64,000 nucleotides of DNA, from contig NZ_JAQNDK010000003.1 of NCBI RefSeq assembly GCF_028368935.1, forward strand, positions 124,001-188,000, given 5' to 3'. Source of the stretch: Sorangium aterium (lineage in GTDB: Bacteria; Myxococcota_A; Polyangia; Polyangiales; Polyangiaceae). The translations under genes were made by a program, and so were the position numbers. Positions 8,342-16,752 of the stretch are shown here, in pieces (the first letter of the stretch is position 1; the number at the start of each line of letters is the position of its first letter). The notes below the pieces were generated by a model, which worked only from the letters and a program-made list of their open reading frames with translations, ran no database searches and was not told the origin of the DNA.

Positions 8342-9805
8342 GTGAACGCCGCAGATCGCGCCCGTATCCTCCTCGTCGACGACGAGCCCGCCCTGCGCCG
8401 CGGCCTGGCGCGCGCGCTCGTGCGCGATTTCGACGTCCTCACCGCCGAGGACGGCCCCGCGGCGCTCGGGCTGCTCGCGACGACCCGCGTCGAGGCGGTG
8501 CTGCTCGACCTCGCCATGCCGCGCATGAGCGGCGCCGAGGTGCTCGATCGGATCAGGGCCGCGTACCCCGACGTCGAGGTCGTGGTGATGGCCGGCCACG
8601 CCGACCTCGACGCCGCGATCGCGGCCGTTCGCGCCGGCGCGTACGGGTTCGTGACGAAGCCCGTCGACGCGGAGGCCGCGGTCGCGATCACGATCGAGCG
8701 CGCGATCGAGCGCCGTCGGCTCGAGCGCCGCGCGCGGGCCCTCGAGGAGCGGGTCGACGAGCACGAGCAGCTCGGCGAGGTGATCACGAGCTCCGCCGCG
8801 ATGCAGGACGCCTACAGGAAGGCGCTCGGCGTGGCGGCCGTCGCCGCGCCCCTCCTGCTGGTGGGCGAGCGCGGGACGGGCAAGGAGCTCGTCGCGCGCG
8901 CCGTCCACCGGCGCGGCCCGCGCGCCGCGCGGCCGTTCGTCGCCGTCGACTGCAGCGCGCTGCCGCCGTCGCGGGCCGAGGACGAGCTCTTCGGCGAAGG
9001 CGGCGACGCCTCGCTGGACGGCCGCGCCCGCGGGGGCCTGATCGAGGCGGCGGACAAGGGCACGCTCTTCCTCGACGAGGTCTCGGCGCTGCCGCTCGCG
9101 GCCCAGGCCAGGCTGCTCCGGGTCCTCACGCACGGCGAGATCGCGAGGGCGGGGGGCGAGCCGCGCCGCGTGGACGTGCGCGTGATCGCGTCGACGTGCG
9201 AAGGCCTCCGCGAGCTCGCCTCTTCCGGCCAGCTCCGGGAGGATCTCGCGTACCGCCTCGGCGTCATCGTCGTCGAGCTGCCGCCGCTCCGGCGGCGCAG
9301 GGAGGACGTCGCGCTGCTCGCGAGCCACTTCCTGAACCGGTGCGCGCGCAGGCACGGGCGCGACGTCAAGCGGATCGGCCCCGAGGCGGCGCGCCTGCTC
9401 CGCGAGCACGCGTGGCCGGGCAACGCGCGCGAGCTCGAGAGCGCCATCGAGCACGCCGTGATCTCCGCGCGCGGCGAGGCGATCCTGCCCGCGGATCTGC
9501 CGCCCTCGGTGTCGGGGCGCTCCGGGCCGTCGCTTCGCCCTCCGAGGGACGCGCTCGTCCTGCCGGCCGAGCTCTGCGATCTCCCCTACGCGGAGGCCAA
9601 GGAGCGCGCCGTCGATGCGTTCGATCAGATCTACGTCGGGCGCCTGCTGGAGCGCACGGGCAACAACCTCAGCGAGGCGGCGCGGCAGGCGGGGATGGAT
9701 CGCTCGAACTTCCGGAGGCTGAAGAAAAAGGTCGCCTCGCGCGGAGACGAGGCCGCGCAGGGGGAGACCGACGGGGCGGCGCCGGGCAAGGGCGGCGCGG
9801 GCTGA
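8342..9805 (+). CDS. NtrC-family response regulator with degenerate GAFTGA loop
   Basis: 487 residues with a GTG start at 8342. It has a receiver domain (Asp56 in 'LLDLAMP', Lys106 in 'TKPV'), a coiled linker (~110-145), an AAA+ domain with Walker A GERGTGKE (175-182) and Walker B LFLDEV (242-247), and a Fis-type helix-turn-helix near the C-terminus ('NNLSEAARQAGMDRSNFRRL'). The GAFTGA loop that normally contacts sigma-54 is replaced: after 'DELFG' the sequence reads EGGDASLDG. Proteins lacking GAFTGA generally cannot activate sigma-54 holoenzyme, so this one probably regulates by another route. The HTH still resembles those of real DNA binders. Probably co-transcribed with the GGDEF gene upstream. 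Confidence 0.85.
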   Translation: MNAADRARILLVDDEPALRRGLARALVRDFDVLTAEDGPAALGLLATTRVEAVLLDLAMPRMSGAEVLDRIRAAYPDVEVVVMAGHADLDAAIAAVRAGAYGFVTKPVDAEAAVAITIERAIERRRLERRARALEERVDEHEQLGEVITSSAAMQDAYRKALGVAAVAAPLLLVGERGTGKELVARAVHRRGPRAARPFVAVDCSALPPSRAEDELFGEGGDASLDGRARGGLIEAADKGTLFLDEVSALPLAAQARLLRVLTHGEIARAGGEPRRVDVRVIASTCEGLRELASSGQLREDLAYRLGVIVVELPPLRRRREDVALLASHFLNRCARRHGRDVKRIGPEAARLLREHAWPGNARELESAIEHAVISARGEAILPADLPPSVSGRSGPSLRPPRDALVLPAELCDLPYAEAKERAVDAFDQIYVGRLLERTGNNLSEAARQAGMDRSNFRRLKKKVASRGDEAAQGETDGAAPGKGGAG

Positions 9806-9882
9806 CGCGCGGACACGTCGGCGCACGTCGGGCGCGCACGTCGCAGAAGCGCGCGGCCGGCTCGTGCTACGTTGCGCCGAAA

Positions 9883-11274
9883 ATGGCCCGACGCGCTGCA
9901 CGAGCTGCCGTTGCTGCCGCCGCCGTTTCCCTCGCGGTCCGGCTGGCGCCGCTTTCTGCTGCCGCCGCCGACGCCGGCGGGGCTCCCGGGCGGCGGGCGG
10001 CGGTGGTCCACGATCTCCCGGGCGTCCTCGCGCTCGCCGACCGCAATCACCCGAACGTCGCCGTCGCCCGCGCGAAGCTCGACCAGGTCCGCGCGCAGCT
10101 CGACGAGGCCCGGTTCGCCCCGTTCTCGCAGTTCAAGCTGACAGGCGGCGTCGCGCTCGCGCCGACCGTCCGCGGGAACAACGTCTTCAGCCCGAACACC
10201 GACGTCTCGCTCACCTCGAGCCTCGGGGTCGGCTGGCGCGTGAACATCGACGGCGTCATCCCGCTCTGGACGTTCGGGAAGATCACGAACCTCTGGGACG
10301 CCGCCGAGGCGAACGTCCGGGTGAACCAGGCGAGCGTCGAGAAGGAGCGGGACGCGGTGCGGCTCGACGTCCGCAAGGCCTACTTCGGCCTCCAGCTGGC
10401 GCGCGACTCGCGCAGCCTGCTCGTGGACGTGAGGGCCGAGATGGACAAGGCGCTCCGGCGCTTGGAGGAGCAGGTCGAGCGCGAGGAGGGCGATCCCATC
10501 GAGCTGCTCAAGCTGCAGACCTTCGGGGCCGAGCTCGAGGCGCGCGGGGCCGAGGCCGACAAATACATCTCGGTCGCGCTGGCGGGGCTGCGCTTCTACA
10601 CGGGCGTCGCGGATCTCGACATCCCCGACCTCCCGATCCGCCCGCCGAAGCACCGGCTCGGCCACGTCACCCGTTACCTGACCGCGGCGCGCCTGTACCG
10701 ACCGGAGCTCGCGCAGGCGCGCGCGGGCTTCGACGCGAGGTCCGCGCAGGTGCGGCTCGCGCGCGCGCAGCTGTTCCCCGACATCGGCATCGCCGTGCAG
10801 GTCGGGGTGAGCGCCGCCCCGGAGGTCGCGGATCAGCTGAACCCGTTCACCAACGACCCCGGCAACTTCTTCCACTACAGCGCGGCGCTCGCGCTGCAGT
10901 GGAAGCTCGACCTCTTGCCGCAAGCGGCGCGCATCCGCGCCGCCGAGGCGCAGCTCGAGGAGATGGCGGCGACGCAGCGCTTCGCCATGGGCGGGGTCGC
11001 GACCGAGGTCGAGACCGCCTATGCCGAGGTCGTGGAGGCCCAGAAGCGGCTCGACGCCTACAGCAAGGCGACCAAGTACGGGAAGCGCTGGCTCGTGATG
11101 GTGCAGCAAGGAATCGACGTCGGGACCATGACGGACAAGGATCTCATCGATCCAGCCAAGGCATATGCCACGAACCGATTTAACCAGCTGAACGCGACGA
11201 TGGATCTCGACATGGCGATGTCGCGGCTCGCGAAGGCGACCGGCTGGGACGCCATCGCGCCGGACGGCACCTGA
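9883..11274 (+). CDS. TolC-family outer-membrane efflux channel
   Basis: 463 residues. The ATG at 9883 begins a basic, Ala-rich signal peptide cut near SAAAA-DA. The rest has the two-fold repeated TolC layout: long helical hairpins with heptad character ('ARAKLDQVRAQLDEARF', 'VRLARAQLFPDIGIAVQVG', 'RIRAAEAQLEEMAATQRF') and short strand regions. TolC-type trimers form the outer-membrane duct of tripartite efflux pumps and type I secretion. No membrane-fusion or inner-membrane pump gene is adjacent, so the partner lies elsewhere. It follows the two regulators by 77 bp on the same strand. Confidence 0.8.
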   Translation: MARRAARAAVAAAAVSLAVRLAPLSAAAADAGGAPGRRAAVVHDLPGVLALADRNHPNVAVARAKLDQVRAQLDEARFAPFSQFKLTGGVALAPTVRGNNVFSPNTDVSLTSSLGVGWRVNIDGVIPLWTFGKITNLWDAAEANVRVNQASVEKERDAVRLDVRKAYFGLQLARDSRSLLVDVRAEMDKALRRLEEQVEREEGDPIELLKLQTFGAELEARGAEADKYISVALAGLRFYTGVADLDIPDLPIRPPKHRLGHVTRYLTAARLYRPELAQARAGFDARSAQVRLARAQLFPDIGIAVQVGVSAAPEVADQLNPFTNDPGNFFHYSAALALQWKLDLLPQAARIRAAEAQLEEMAATQRFAMGGVATEVETAYAEVVEAQKRLDAYSKATKYGKRWLVMVQQGIDVGTMTDKDLIDPAKAYATNRFNQLNATMDLDMAMSRLAKATGWDAIAPDGT

Positions 11275-11374
11275 GCGAGGGGGGCGGCCGCGCTGAGGCA
11301 CGCGCTGCGTCGCTCGGCTCCGCGTCACCCCGGCTTGAACGCGACCGTCCTTGGCAGTACGGTGCGCGGACAGC

Positions 11375-12166
11375 ATGGGAGCCAACGTCAACGTCGAGCG
11401 GGCGCCGCACAAGGTGGCTTTGGCAGCGAGCGGTGATGCGGCGCGGCGCGCGGCGAGCGGGGCCTCCGCGGGCGCCAGCATCGCGTTTTACGTCCTGCTC
11501 GCGGCGTCGGCCCTCGCCATCATCGGCACTCTCCACTTCGTGGCGTACGTCGTGCCGACCGAGGCCACGATGGGGATCGTGCAGAAGATCTTCTACTTCC
11601 ACGCCCCCGCCGGGTACGCGATGTACATCGGCGCGACCGTCTGCTTCATCGGCTCCGCCGGCTACCTCGCGCGCGGCACCCAGCGCTGGGATTCGCTGGC
11701 GAAGGCCGGCGCCGAGGTCGCCGTGGCGATGGGGCTGATCGTCCTCGTCACCGGTCCGCTGTGGGCCGCCAAGGCGTGGGGCGTGTACTGGACGTGGGAT
11801 CCGCGCCTCACGACGTCGCTGCTCAGCGTGCTTATCTACATCGCTTACGTCGTGCTCCGCGCCTTCACCGGCGACAGCGACGCCGAGCGCAAGTTCGCGG
11901 CGGCCCTGGGCGTCCTCGGCGCGGCCAACCTGCCGATCATCCATTATTCGGTGAAGATGTGGGGCGGTAACCACCCCACGGTCATCACGGGCAAAGGCGG
12001 CGGCCTCGGGCACCCCGACATGAAGATGGCGCTCGGCTTCGGCTTCCTCTCGTTCACCCTGCTCACCCTCGCGCTCGTGTGGGCGCGCTACCGCGTCGAT
12101 CTCGCGTCCGCGCGGCTCGCGGAGATCGAGCAAGAGGCCCTCGAAGCCGGCATCGGAGAGGACTGA
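11375..12166 (+). CDS. ccmC: CcmC/CcsA-type heme exporter for cytochrome c maturation
   Basis: 263 residues, ATG at 11375. After a polar N-tail there are about six membrane segments. The Trp-rich heme-handling motif is present as 'AWGVYWTWDPRLT', with flanking His residues ('FYFHAPAGY', 'IIHYSVKMWGGNHPT'), as in CcmC. CcmC presents heme to CcmE on the periplasmic side in system I cytochrome c maturation. Two small membrane proteins follow directly, the first resembling CcmD, so this is a compact ccm operon without ccmA, B, E, F in the window. Confidence 0.85.
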   Translation: MGANVNVERAPHKVALAASGDAARRAASGASAGASIAFYVLLAASALAIIGTLHFVAYVVPTEATMGIVQKIFYFHAPAGYAMYIGATVCFIGSAGYLARGTQRWDSLAKAGAEVAVAMGLIVLVTGPLWAAKAWGVYWTWDPRLTTSLLSVLIYIAYVVLRAFTGDSDAERKFAAALGVLGAANLPIIHYSVKMWGGNHPTVITGKGGGLGHPDMKMALGFGFLSFTLLTLALVWARYRVDLASARLAEIEQEALEAGIGED

Positions 12167-12278
12167 CAACGTGAATTCCCATCATTCCTTGTTCTCCCAT
12201 GCGGCGTTGCAGCAGCCGACGGGCACCACGTCGGACGACCGGTCGCAGGCGTTCCGCCCCGTCCAGGGGGGGAACGAC

Positions 12279-12449
12279 ATGCAGAGCGGAGAGAAGCTGC
12301 TGGTCGAGGCGTACGCCGCGATCTGGCTCATCCTCTTCGCGCTGGTCTTCCTCTCCTGGCGCCGGCAGAAGCAGATCGACCGGCGCATCGACGCGCTGGA
12401 GGCCGCCGTGCAGAAGGCGCGGTCTGGAGCAGGCCAGGGGGCGAGCTGA
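12279..12449 (+). CDS. CcmD-like small membrane protein
   Basis: 56 residues: one N-terminal membrane helix ('EAYAAIWLILFALVFLSW') followed by a basic, helical cytoplasmic tail. Size, layout and position directly after ccmC match CcmD, the heme-exporter accessory subunit that holds the CcmABC-CcmE assembly together. The ATG at 12279 sits a few bases after a G-rich Shine-Dalgarno. The frame is open back to a GTG at 12171 (4 bp after ccmC), which would add 36 unlikely residues. Its TGA overlaps the next ATG. Confidence 0.7.
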   Translation: MQSGEKLLVEAYAAIWLILFALVFLSWRRQKQIDRRIDALEAAVQKARSGAGQGAS

Positions 12450-12592
12450 TGCCGAACCTGGGGGAGATGACCCCGCAGCACGCGCTCTACATCCCCGTGG
12501 TGCTGATGCTCGGGCTGATCGTCGGCTACATCCTGGGCAGCCGCGCCGTGCGGGCCGAGCTAGAGCGACGTAAGCGCAGAATGAAGCAGTGA
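12449..12592 (+). CDS. 47-residue single-pass membrane protein in the ccm operon
   Basis: The ATG at 12449 overlaps the TGA of the CcmD-like gene (TGATG), so the two are translationally coupled. The 47 residues read MPNLGEMTPQHALYIPVVLM, then a hydrophobic helix containing 'GLIVGYILG', and end in a basic stretch (RAELERRKRRMKQ). This is the topology of a second tiny Ccm accessory protein. I do not recognise a named family. The basic tail and coupling argue for a real gene. Confidence 0.65.
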   Translation: MPNLGEMTPQHALYIPVVLMLGLIVGYILGSRAVRAELERRKRRMKQ

Positions 12593-12672
12593 CGGGGGCG
12601 CAGGCCCCTCGTCCCGCGTAGCTGGCGGGCTCGGTGAGCGCCGTCCCCGCCCCACGAGCCGGAGGTCACAAG

Positions 12673-13813
12673 GTGGTCGATTTCTCTGTGAGCGAAGAGC
12701 ACAAGGCTCTCATCGATACGGCGCGTCGCTTCACGAAGGAGCGCATCCTCCCGATCGCGGCCGAGTGCGATCAGAAATCGTACTTCCCGATGGATGTCTT
12801 CGTGGAGGGCTGGAACATCGGGCTCGTCAACCCGACCTGCCCGGCCGAGTACGGCGGCCCGGGGATGGGCGAGCTCGAGAACGCCCTCCTCGCCGAGGAG
12901 CTCTCGTACGGGTTGTACCGGGATCCAGACGAGCTTCCTCGCGAACGGCCTCGCGCTCACCCCCATCAAGCTCGCCGGCAGCGAGGAGCAGAAGAAGAAG
13001 TACCTCGGCATGCTCACCGCCGAGCCGATCATGGCGAGCTACTGCACGAGCGAGCCGGACGCGGGCAGCGACGTCGCGGGCCTCAAGACCCGCTTCACGA
13101 AGCACGGGGACGACTACGTGCTGAACGGGCAGAAGTGCTGGATCACGAACGCGAGCTACGCGCGCTACTACGTGATCTTCGCGACGTCGAACCCGGAGCT
13201 GCGGCACAAGGGGATCGCGGCGTTCATCGTCGACCGCGACACGCCCGGCGTGCGCGTCGGCAAGAAGGAGGACAAGCTCGGCCAGCGCGCGAGCGACACC
13301 GCCCAGGTGTTCCTCGACGATGTGAAGGTGCCGAAGGCGAACCTGCTCGCGCCCGAGGGGCAGGGCTTCAAGCTCGCCATGGAGACCTTCAACCAGACCC
13401 GCCCGGACATCGGCGCGGCCGCGACCGGCCTGATGCGGCGCTGCGTCGACGAGTGCGTGGCCTACGCCAAGGAGCGCAAGACCTTCGGCCAGCCGATCGG
13501 CAACCACCAGCTCATCCAGTGGATGCTCGCGGAGATGGCGATCCGCGTCGAGGGGACGCGCCTGCTCTACCAGAAGGCCGCGTGGAACCTCGATCACGGG
13601 GTGCGCGACCCGATCGTGTCGAGCTTCGCGAAGGCCTACGGCGCCGACAGCGCCATGCAGACGGCCGTGGACGCCGTGCAGGTGTTCGGCGGCAACGGCT
13701 ACGTGAAGGAGTACCCCGTCGAGAAGATGATGCGCGACGCGAAGGTCCTCCAGATCTACGAGGGCACGAGCCAGATCCAGCGCCTCGTCATCGCGCGCCA
13801 GCTGCTGGCGTAG
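12673..13813 (+). pseudogene. Acyl-CoA dehydrogenase (MCAD-like) interrupted by a one-base insertion
   Basis: The GTG at 12673 follows a perfect GGAGGT with 6 nt spacing. The N-terminal frame reads VVDFSVSEEHKALIDTARRF and continues to 'EELSYG', then shifts: the rest of the enzyme is in the +1 frame from about 12914. The expected join is E-E-L-S-Y-G-C-T-G-I-Q-T; the DNA reads tacggg-t-tgtacc, so one extra T at 12913/12914 breaks it. The downstream part is intact: 'YCTSEPDAGSDVAGLKT', 'WITNASYA', 'RKTFGQPIGNHQ', and 'QIYEGTSQIQRLV' with the catalytic Glu. It is homologous to medium/short-chain acyl-CoA dehydrogenases (FAD; first step of beta-oxidation). A sequencing indel is as likely as true inactivation. 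Confidence 0.85.
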
Positions 13814-13865
13814 CGCATAGCGCGCCGCGAGGGCGCGCCAGCGGACGCGAGGCGCGGCCAGCGCG

Positions 13866-14831
13866 TCAGATCTGCGGGTGCCAGATCAGGGTGAGCTCGG
13901 GGCCGAGCGTGAGCGCGAGGCCCTCGGCGGGCACCATCACGCGGCGGACCTTCTGGCCCGCGAACCTCGTCCCGTTCGTCGAGCAGAGATCGAGGGCCAT
14001 GATCTCCGTGCCGTCCCGCAGGAGCAGCAGGTGGGTCCGCGAGATGTGCGTGCTCAGGACGGCGCGCAGGCCGCGGTCCAGGCAGTTGTCGGCGCGCCCG
14101 AGGAGCACGCCGTCGTCGAGCGCTTGCTGGGGCAGCTCGACCGCGGCGCTGCGCTCGCTCGATTGCAGCGTGAGCCGCACGTACCCGCTCTTCGCGCGCG
14201 GGGCCACCATCTCCTCGATGTGCGAGACGGGGCGCACCGACGTGATGTGGGAGATCTCTCCGCGGGCGAAGCGGTGGCTGGTCGTGATGCCCTCGGTCGC
14301 CGCCGGCGGCGCGGCGCCCTCGCTGACGGCCTTGCCCGCGATGCTCTCGATCCCGCGCGGCGGCTCGCTCATCCCGCACGAGCTCACCTCCAGCGCCCTC
14401 GACGAGGCGCGCGGCCCGACCGGGAGCCCGCCGACCACGTGCTTGCCGATGCGCACGAGCAGCGGGCCGCTGACGACGATCGACCGCCGCGGCACGTCGT
14501 CGTCCACGAAGAAGGGGATCGAGGTCTGCAGATCCATGAGCCGCAGGCCGAAGGCGCCGTCGGGGAGGTTGCAGCAGGTGGCGACCAGGTGGCGCACGCA
14601 GACGTCGTCGCCCGACGCGAACTTCATGTCGCAGCGCGGGTGCGAGCCGAAGACGGCATACGCGCCGCTGTTCGCGGGCAGGTCCAGCCACGCGACGTCA
14701 CCGCCTGACACCCGGAACAGCCGGTACCCCTCGCTCATCGGCGACTCGGGAGGGTTCAGCGCCATCACCGCCTCGGCGGTGGACAGGGCGCGCCGCATCG
14801 TGGCGACGTCGATCCGCGGTTCTACCGTCAT
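13866..14831 (-). CDS. FHA-domain protein
   Basis: 321 residues. The ATG at 14831 is preceded by GGAG with 6 nt spacing; an in-frame GTG at 14843 is the alternative. The C-terminal ~95 residues form a clear FHA domain: 'GVLLGRADNCLDRGL', 'LSTHISRTHLLLL' and 'LDLCSTNGTRF' carry the conserved Gly-Arg, Ser-His and Asn-Gly positions that read phospho-threonine. The N-terminal half has a second, weaker FHA-like pattern ('GAYAVFGSHPRCDMKF' followed by a His-rich segment). A Ser/Pro-rich linker joins them. FHA proteins read Ser/Thr kinase output; the PP2C phosphatase at 15544 is divergent, and a kinase lies at 28.5 kb. Confidence 0.8.
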   Translation of the reverse strand: MTVEPRIDVATMRRALSTAEAVMALNPPESPMSEGYRLFRVSGGDVAWLDLPANSGAYAVFGSHPRCDMKFASGDDVCVRHLVATCCNLPDGAFGLRLMDLQTSIPFFVDDDVPRRSIVVSGPLLVRIGKHVVGGLPVGPRASSRALEVSSCGMSEPPRGIESIAGKAVSEGAAPPAATEGITTSHRFARGEISHITSVRPVSHIEEMVAPRAKSGYVRLTLQSSERSAAVELPQQALDDGVLLGRADNCLDRGLRAVLSTHISRTHLLLLRDGTEIMALDLCSTNGTRFAGQKVRRVMVPAEGLALTLGPELTLIWHPQI

Positions 14832-15543
14832 CGCGCGCTCCACGAGCGGCGCGAGGTCGCGCGCCCCGCAGTCCGCGTCGGACCGCCGAGCTCGAGCGTG
14901 AACGGCGGAGTCGCTGCGCAGGCCTCCGGCAGAGCCGCGGCAGGAGCGAGCGTGGTGGATGTCAGACAGCGGCGAGGCCTCATGCGGTCGAGCCGAATCC
15001 TACCGGAATTTTTCGTCTGGGGCTCTTTCGCTGCGCGCCCCGAATCTGCTGTGGCCGGCGGGGCTCAGGTCGAGACGACGGCTGTCCGGCTCAGCTCACG
15101 CCGACGCTGACCTCCGCAACGAGCTCGCCACCCCAGCGCCAGAAGGCCACCGAGCGGCTGAACAGGACGATGACCTCCAGCCCGAGCCCTCCGCCCAATT
15201 CGAGCCGAAAGCGCCCGACGTCCACCTCGATGAGTTGCATGCTCCCCGAAGACGCGAGAGTCGGGCCAACCGTGGATCCGTGCGCGTTGCACGCTGGTGT
15301 GTCCGCCGGAGGCACGGCCTCGCCGCGGCCCGCAGGGCGCGCCGGCCCGCGTCGGCGGGCCAGGGCGCGGACGCGCTGCGCGCCGCCGCGCGAGGGGGGC
15401 AGCGGGGCGGCGACGTGGCGCGCCCGCGGCGGGGGGCAGGGGCGAGCGCCGGCGGACGCAGGCGAGCGGGCGCGGGGCCGTCGCGCGGTCGTCGACAGCC
15501 GCGCCATTTTGACGCCGCCCGCACGGTGTCTATCCTGGTCGCG
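14832..15543. other. Long divergent interval between FHA and PP2C genes
   Basis: The only candidate gene in these ~710 bp is the microprotein at 15091-15240 on minus. The rest has no frame with a start, ribosome site and credible composition. The 14960-15060 part is A/T-richer than its surroundings and could carry promoters. Confidence 0.5.
15091..15240 (-). CDS. Microprotein (49 aa) of a two-member family in this window
   Basis: ATG at 15240, TGA at 15091-15093. The chain opens MQLIEVDVGRFRLELGGGLG, continues with LEVIVLF, an aromatic stretch FWRW and ends GGELVAEVSVGVS. GGGGAG lies just before the ATG, closer than usual. The protein lacks any recognised domain. Support comes from the gene at 60892-61104, whose C-terminal part has the same order of motifs: L(E/D)LG(G/A)GLxL(E/D)V, a ~13-residue spacer, then G(E/Q)L(V/I)AE(V/L)xV. 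Such agreement is unlikely by chance between unrelated spurious frames. Function unknown; alternating hydrophobic residues suggest a small beta-sheet protein. Confidence 0.45.
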   Translation of the reverse strand: MQLIEVDVGRFRLELGGGLGLEVIVLFSRSVAFWRWGGELVAEVSVGVS

Positions 15544-16752
15544 GTGTCCCGGATCCTCCCACGCTTCGACTATCGCATCGAGTTCGCCGCATCGACCGAT
15601 GTCGGCCTCGTCCGCCCGAGCAATGAGGACCGGATCCTCTGTTGCCCCGAGCTCGCCCTCTTCGGCATCGCCGACGGGATGGGCGGCCACGCCGCGGGCG
15701 AGGTCGCCGCTCAGATCGCCGTCGACACGGTGCGCGCCGAGGTGCTCCGTCCGCCCGCCGCCGACATCCTCGACGCGTACGTGGCCGACCCGAACATCGA
15801 GGCGCGGCGCGAGGTGTTCGCGCTGCTCCGGCGCGTGGGCGAGGCCGCGCACGCGGCCATCCTGGAGGCGCGCCGCACGGAGCCGAGCTACCAGGGGATG
15901 GGCACGACGCTCGATTTCGTCGTGCTCGCGCACAGCCGGGCGTTCTTCGCCCACGCGGGCGACAGCCGCGCGTACCTGGTTCGCCCGACGACCACCGTCC
16001 AGCTCACCCAGGACCACGCCCTCTACGATACGCTCCGCGCGGCCGGCAACCCGACCCCGGCCAGGAAGCCGCAACGGAACCCGCTCGTGAACGCGATCGG
16101 GCTCGCGGGCACCGTCGCCGTCGACACCGTGTTCGTCGATCTCTCGCGCGGCGACCGCATCGTCCTCTGCACCGACGGGGTGCACAACGCGGTCGACAGC
16201 GAGGCGGCGCTCTCCCGCTTCTGCTCGAAGGGCGGACCCGAGGAGGTCGCCGCCGGACTCCTCGGCCACGCGCGCGAGCGGGGGGGCCACGACAACGCGA
16301 GCGTGATCGTCATCGACATCAAGGAGCGCTTCGTGAAGCGCGCGGACGACGCCGGCCCGTCCTCGCGTGATCTGTCGGTGCTCTCCGCGTGCCCGCTCCT
16401 CGCCGGCATGAGCCCCGCGGCGGTGCTCGGGGCGCTCGCGGCCGGCGTCGAGGTGGAGCTCTGCGCGGGGGATCGGATCCCGCGCGACGTCGCCAGCGAT
16501 CTGGTCGCTTACCTGGTGCTCGACGGCGCCGTGAACCTGCCGGACGGGCGGCGCGTCGGGTCTTCCGGGCTGCTCTTCCCCGAGTCGCTCGTGGGCGCGC
16601 GGCGCAAGGGCGATCTGCCCGTGGCCGCGGCGCGCACGCGGCTCATCCGGATCCGCAAGGACGATTTCGCCGAGGTCTGCGAGCACGACGCGGATCTCGC
16701 GGCCGCCCTCTACCAGCGGCTCGCGCGGTACCTCGCGCTCGGGACCGGATGA
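15544..16752 (+). CDS. PP2C-family Ser/Thr phosphatase with C-terminal cNMP-binding-like domain
   Basis: 402 residues from GTG 15544 (GTG 15526 in frame is an alternative; neither has a strong ribosome site). Residues ~10-265 are a PP2C (SpoIIE/Stp-type) phosphatase: 'VGLVRPSNEDR', metal-binding 'GIADGMGGHAAGE', 'FFAHAGDSRAYL', 'IVLCTDGVHN' and 'HDNASVIVIDI' are all intact. The last ~120 residues ('LSACPLLAGMSPAAVLGAL', 'DLVAYLVLDGAVNLPDGR') look like a cyclic-nucleotide-binding beta-barrel followed by helices, suggesting ligand control. It removes phosphate from Ser/Thr and so opposes eukaryote-type kinases. The gene overlaps the pseudouridine synthase by ATGA. Confidence 0.85.
   Translation: MSRILPRFDYRIEFAASTDVGLVRPSNEDRILCCPELALFGIADGMGGHAAGEVAAQIAVDTVRAEVLRPPAADILDAYVADPNIEARREVFALLRRVGEAAHAAILEARRTEPSYQGMGTTLDFVVLAHSRAFFAHAGDSRAYLVRPTTTVQLTQDHALYDTLRAAGNPTPARKPQRNPLVNAIGLAGTVAVDTVFVDLSRGDRIVLCTDGVHNAVDSEAALSRFCSKGGPEEVAAGLLGHARERGGHDNASVIVIDIKERFVKRADDAGPSSRDLSVLSACPLLAGMSPAAVLGALAAGVEVELCAGDRIPRDVASDLVAYLVLDGAVNLPDGRRVGSSGLLFPESLVGARRKGDLPVAAARTRLIRIRKDDFAEVCEHDADLAAALYQRLARYLALGTG

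Noticed and set aside
6961-11274. A 1,437-codon + frame covering both regulators and tolC
   Set aside because: Only its last 463 codons (tolC) are real; the first part is an Arg/Gly-rich shadow of the regulator genes.
11352-11365. Sigma-54 promoter before ccmC (TGGCAGTACGGTGC)
   Set aside because: GG-to-GC spacing is one base short of the required 10.
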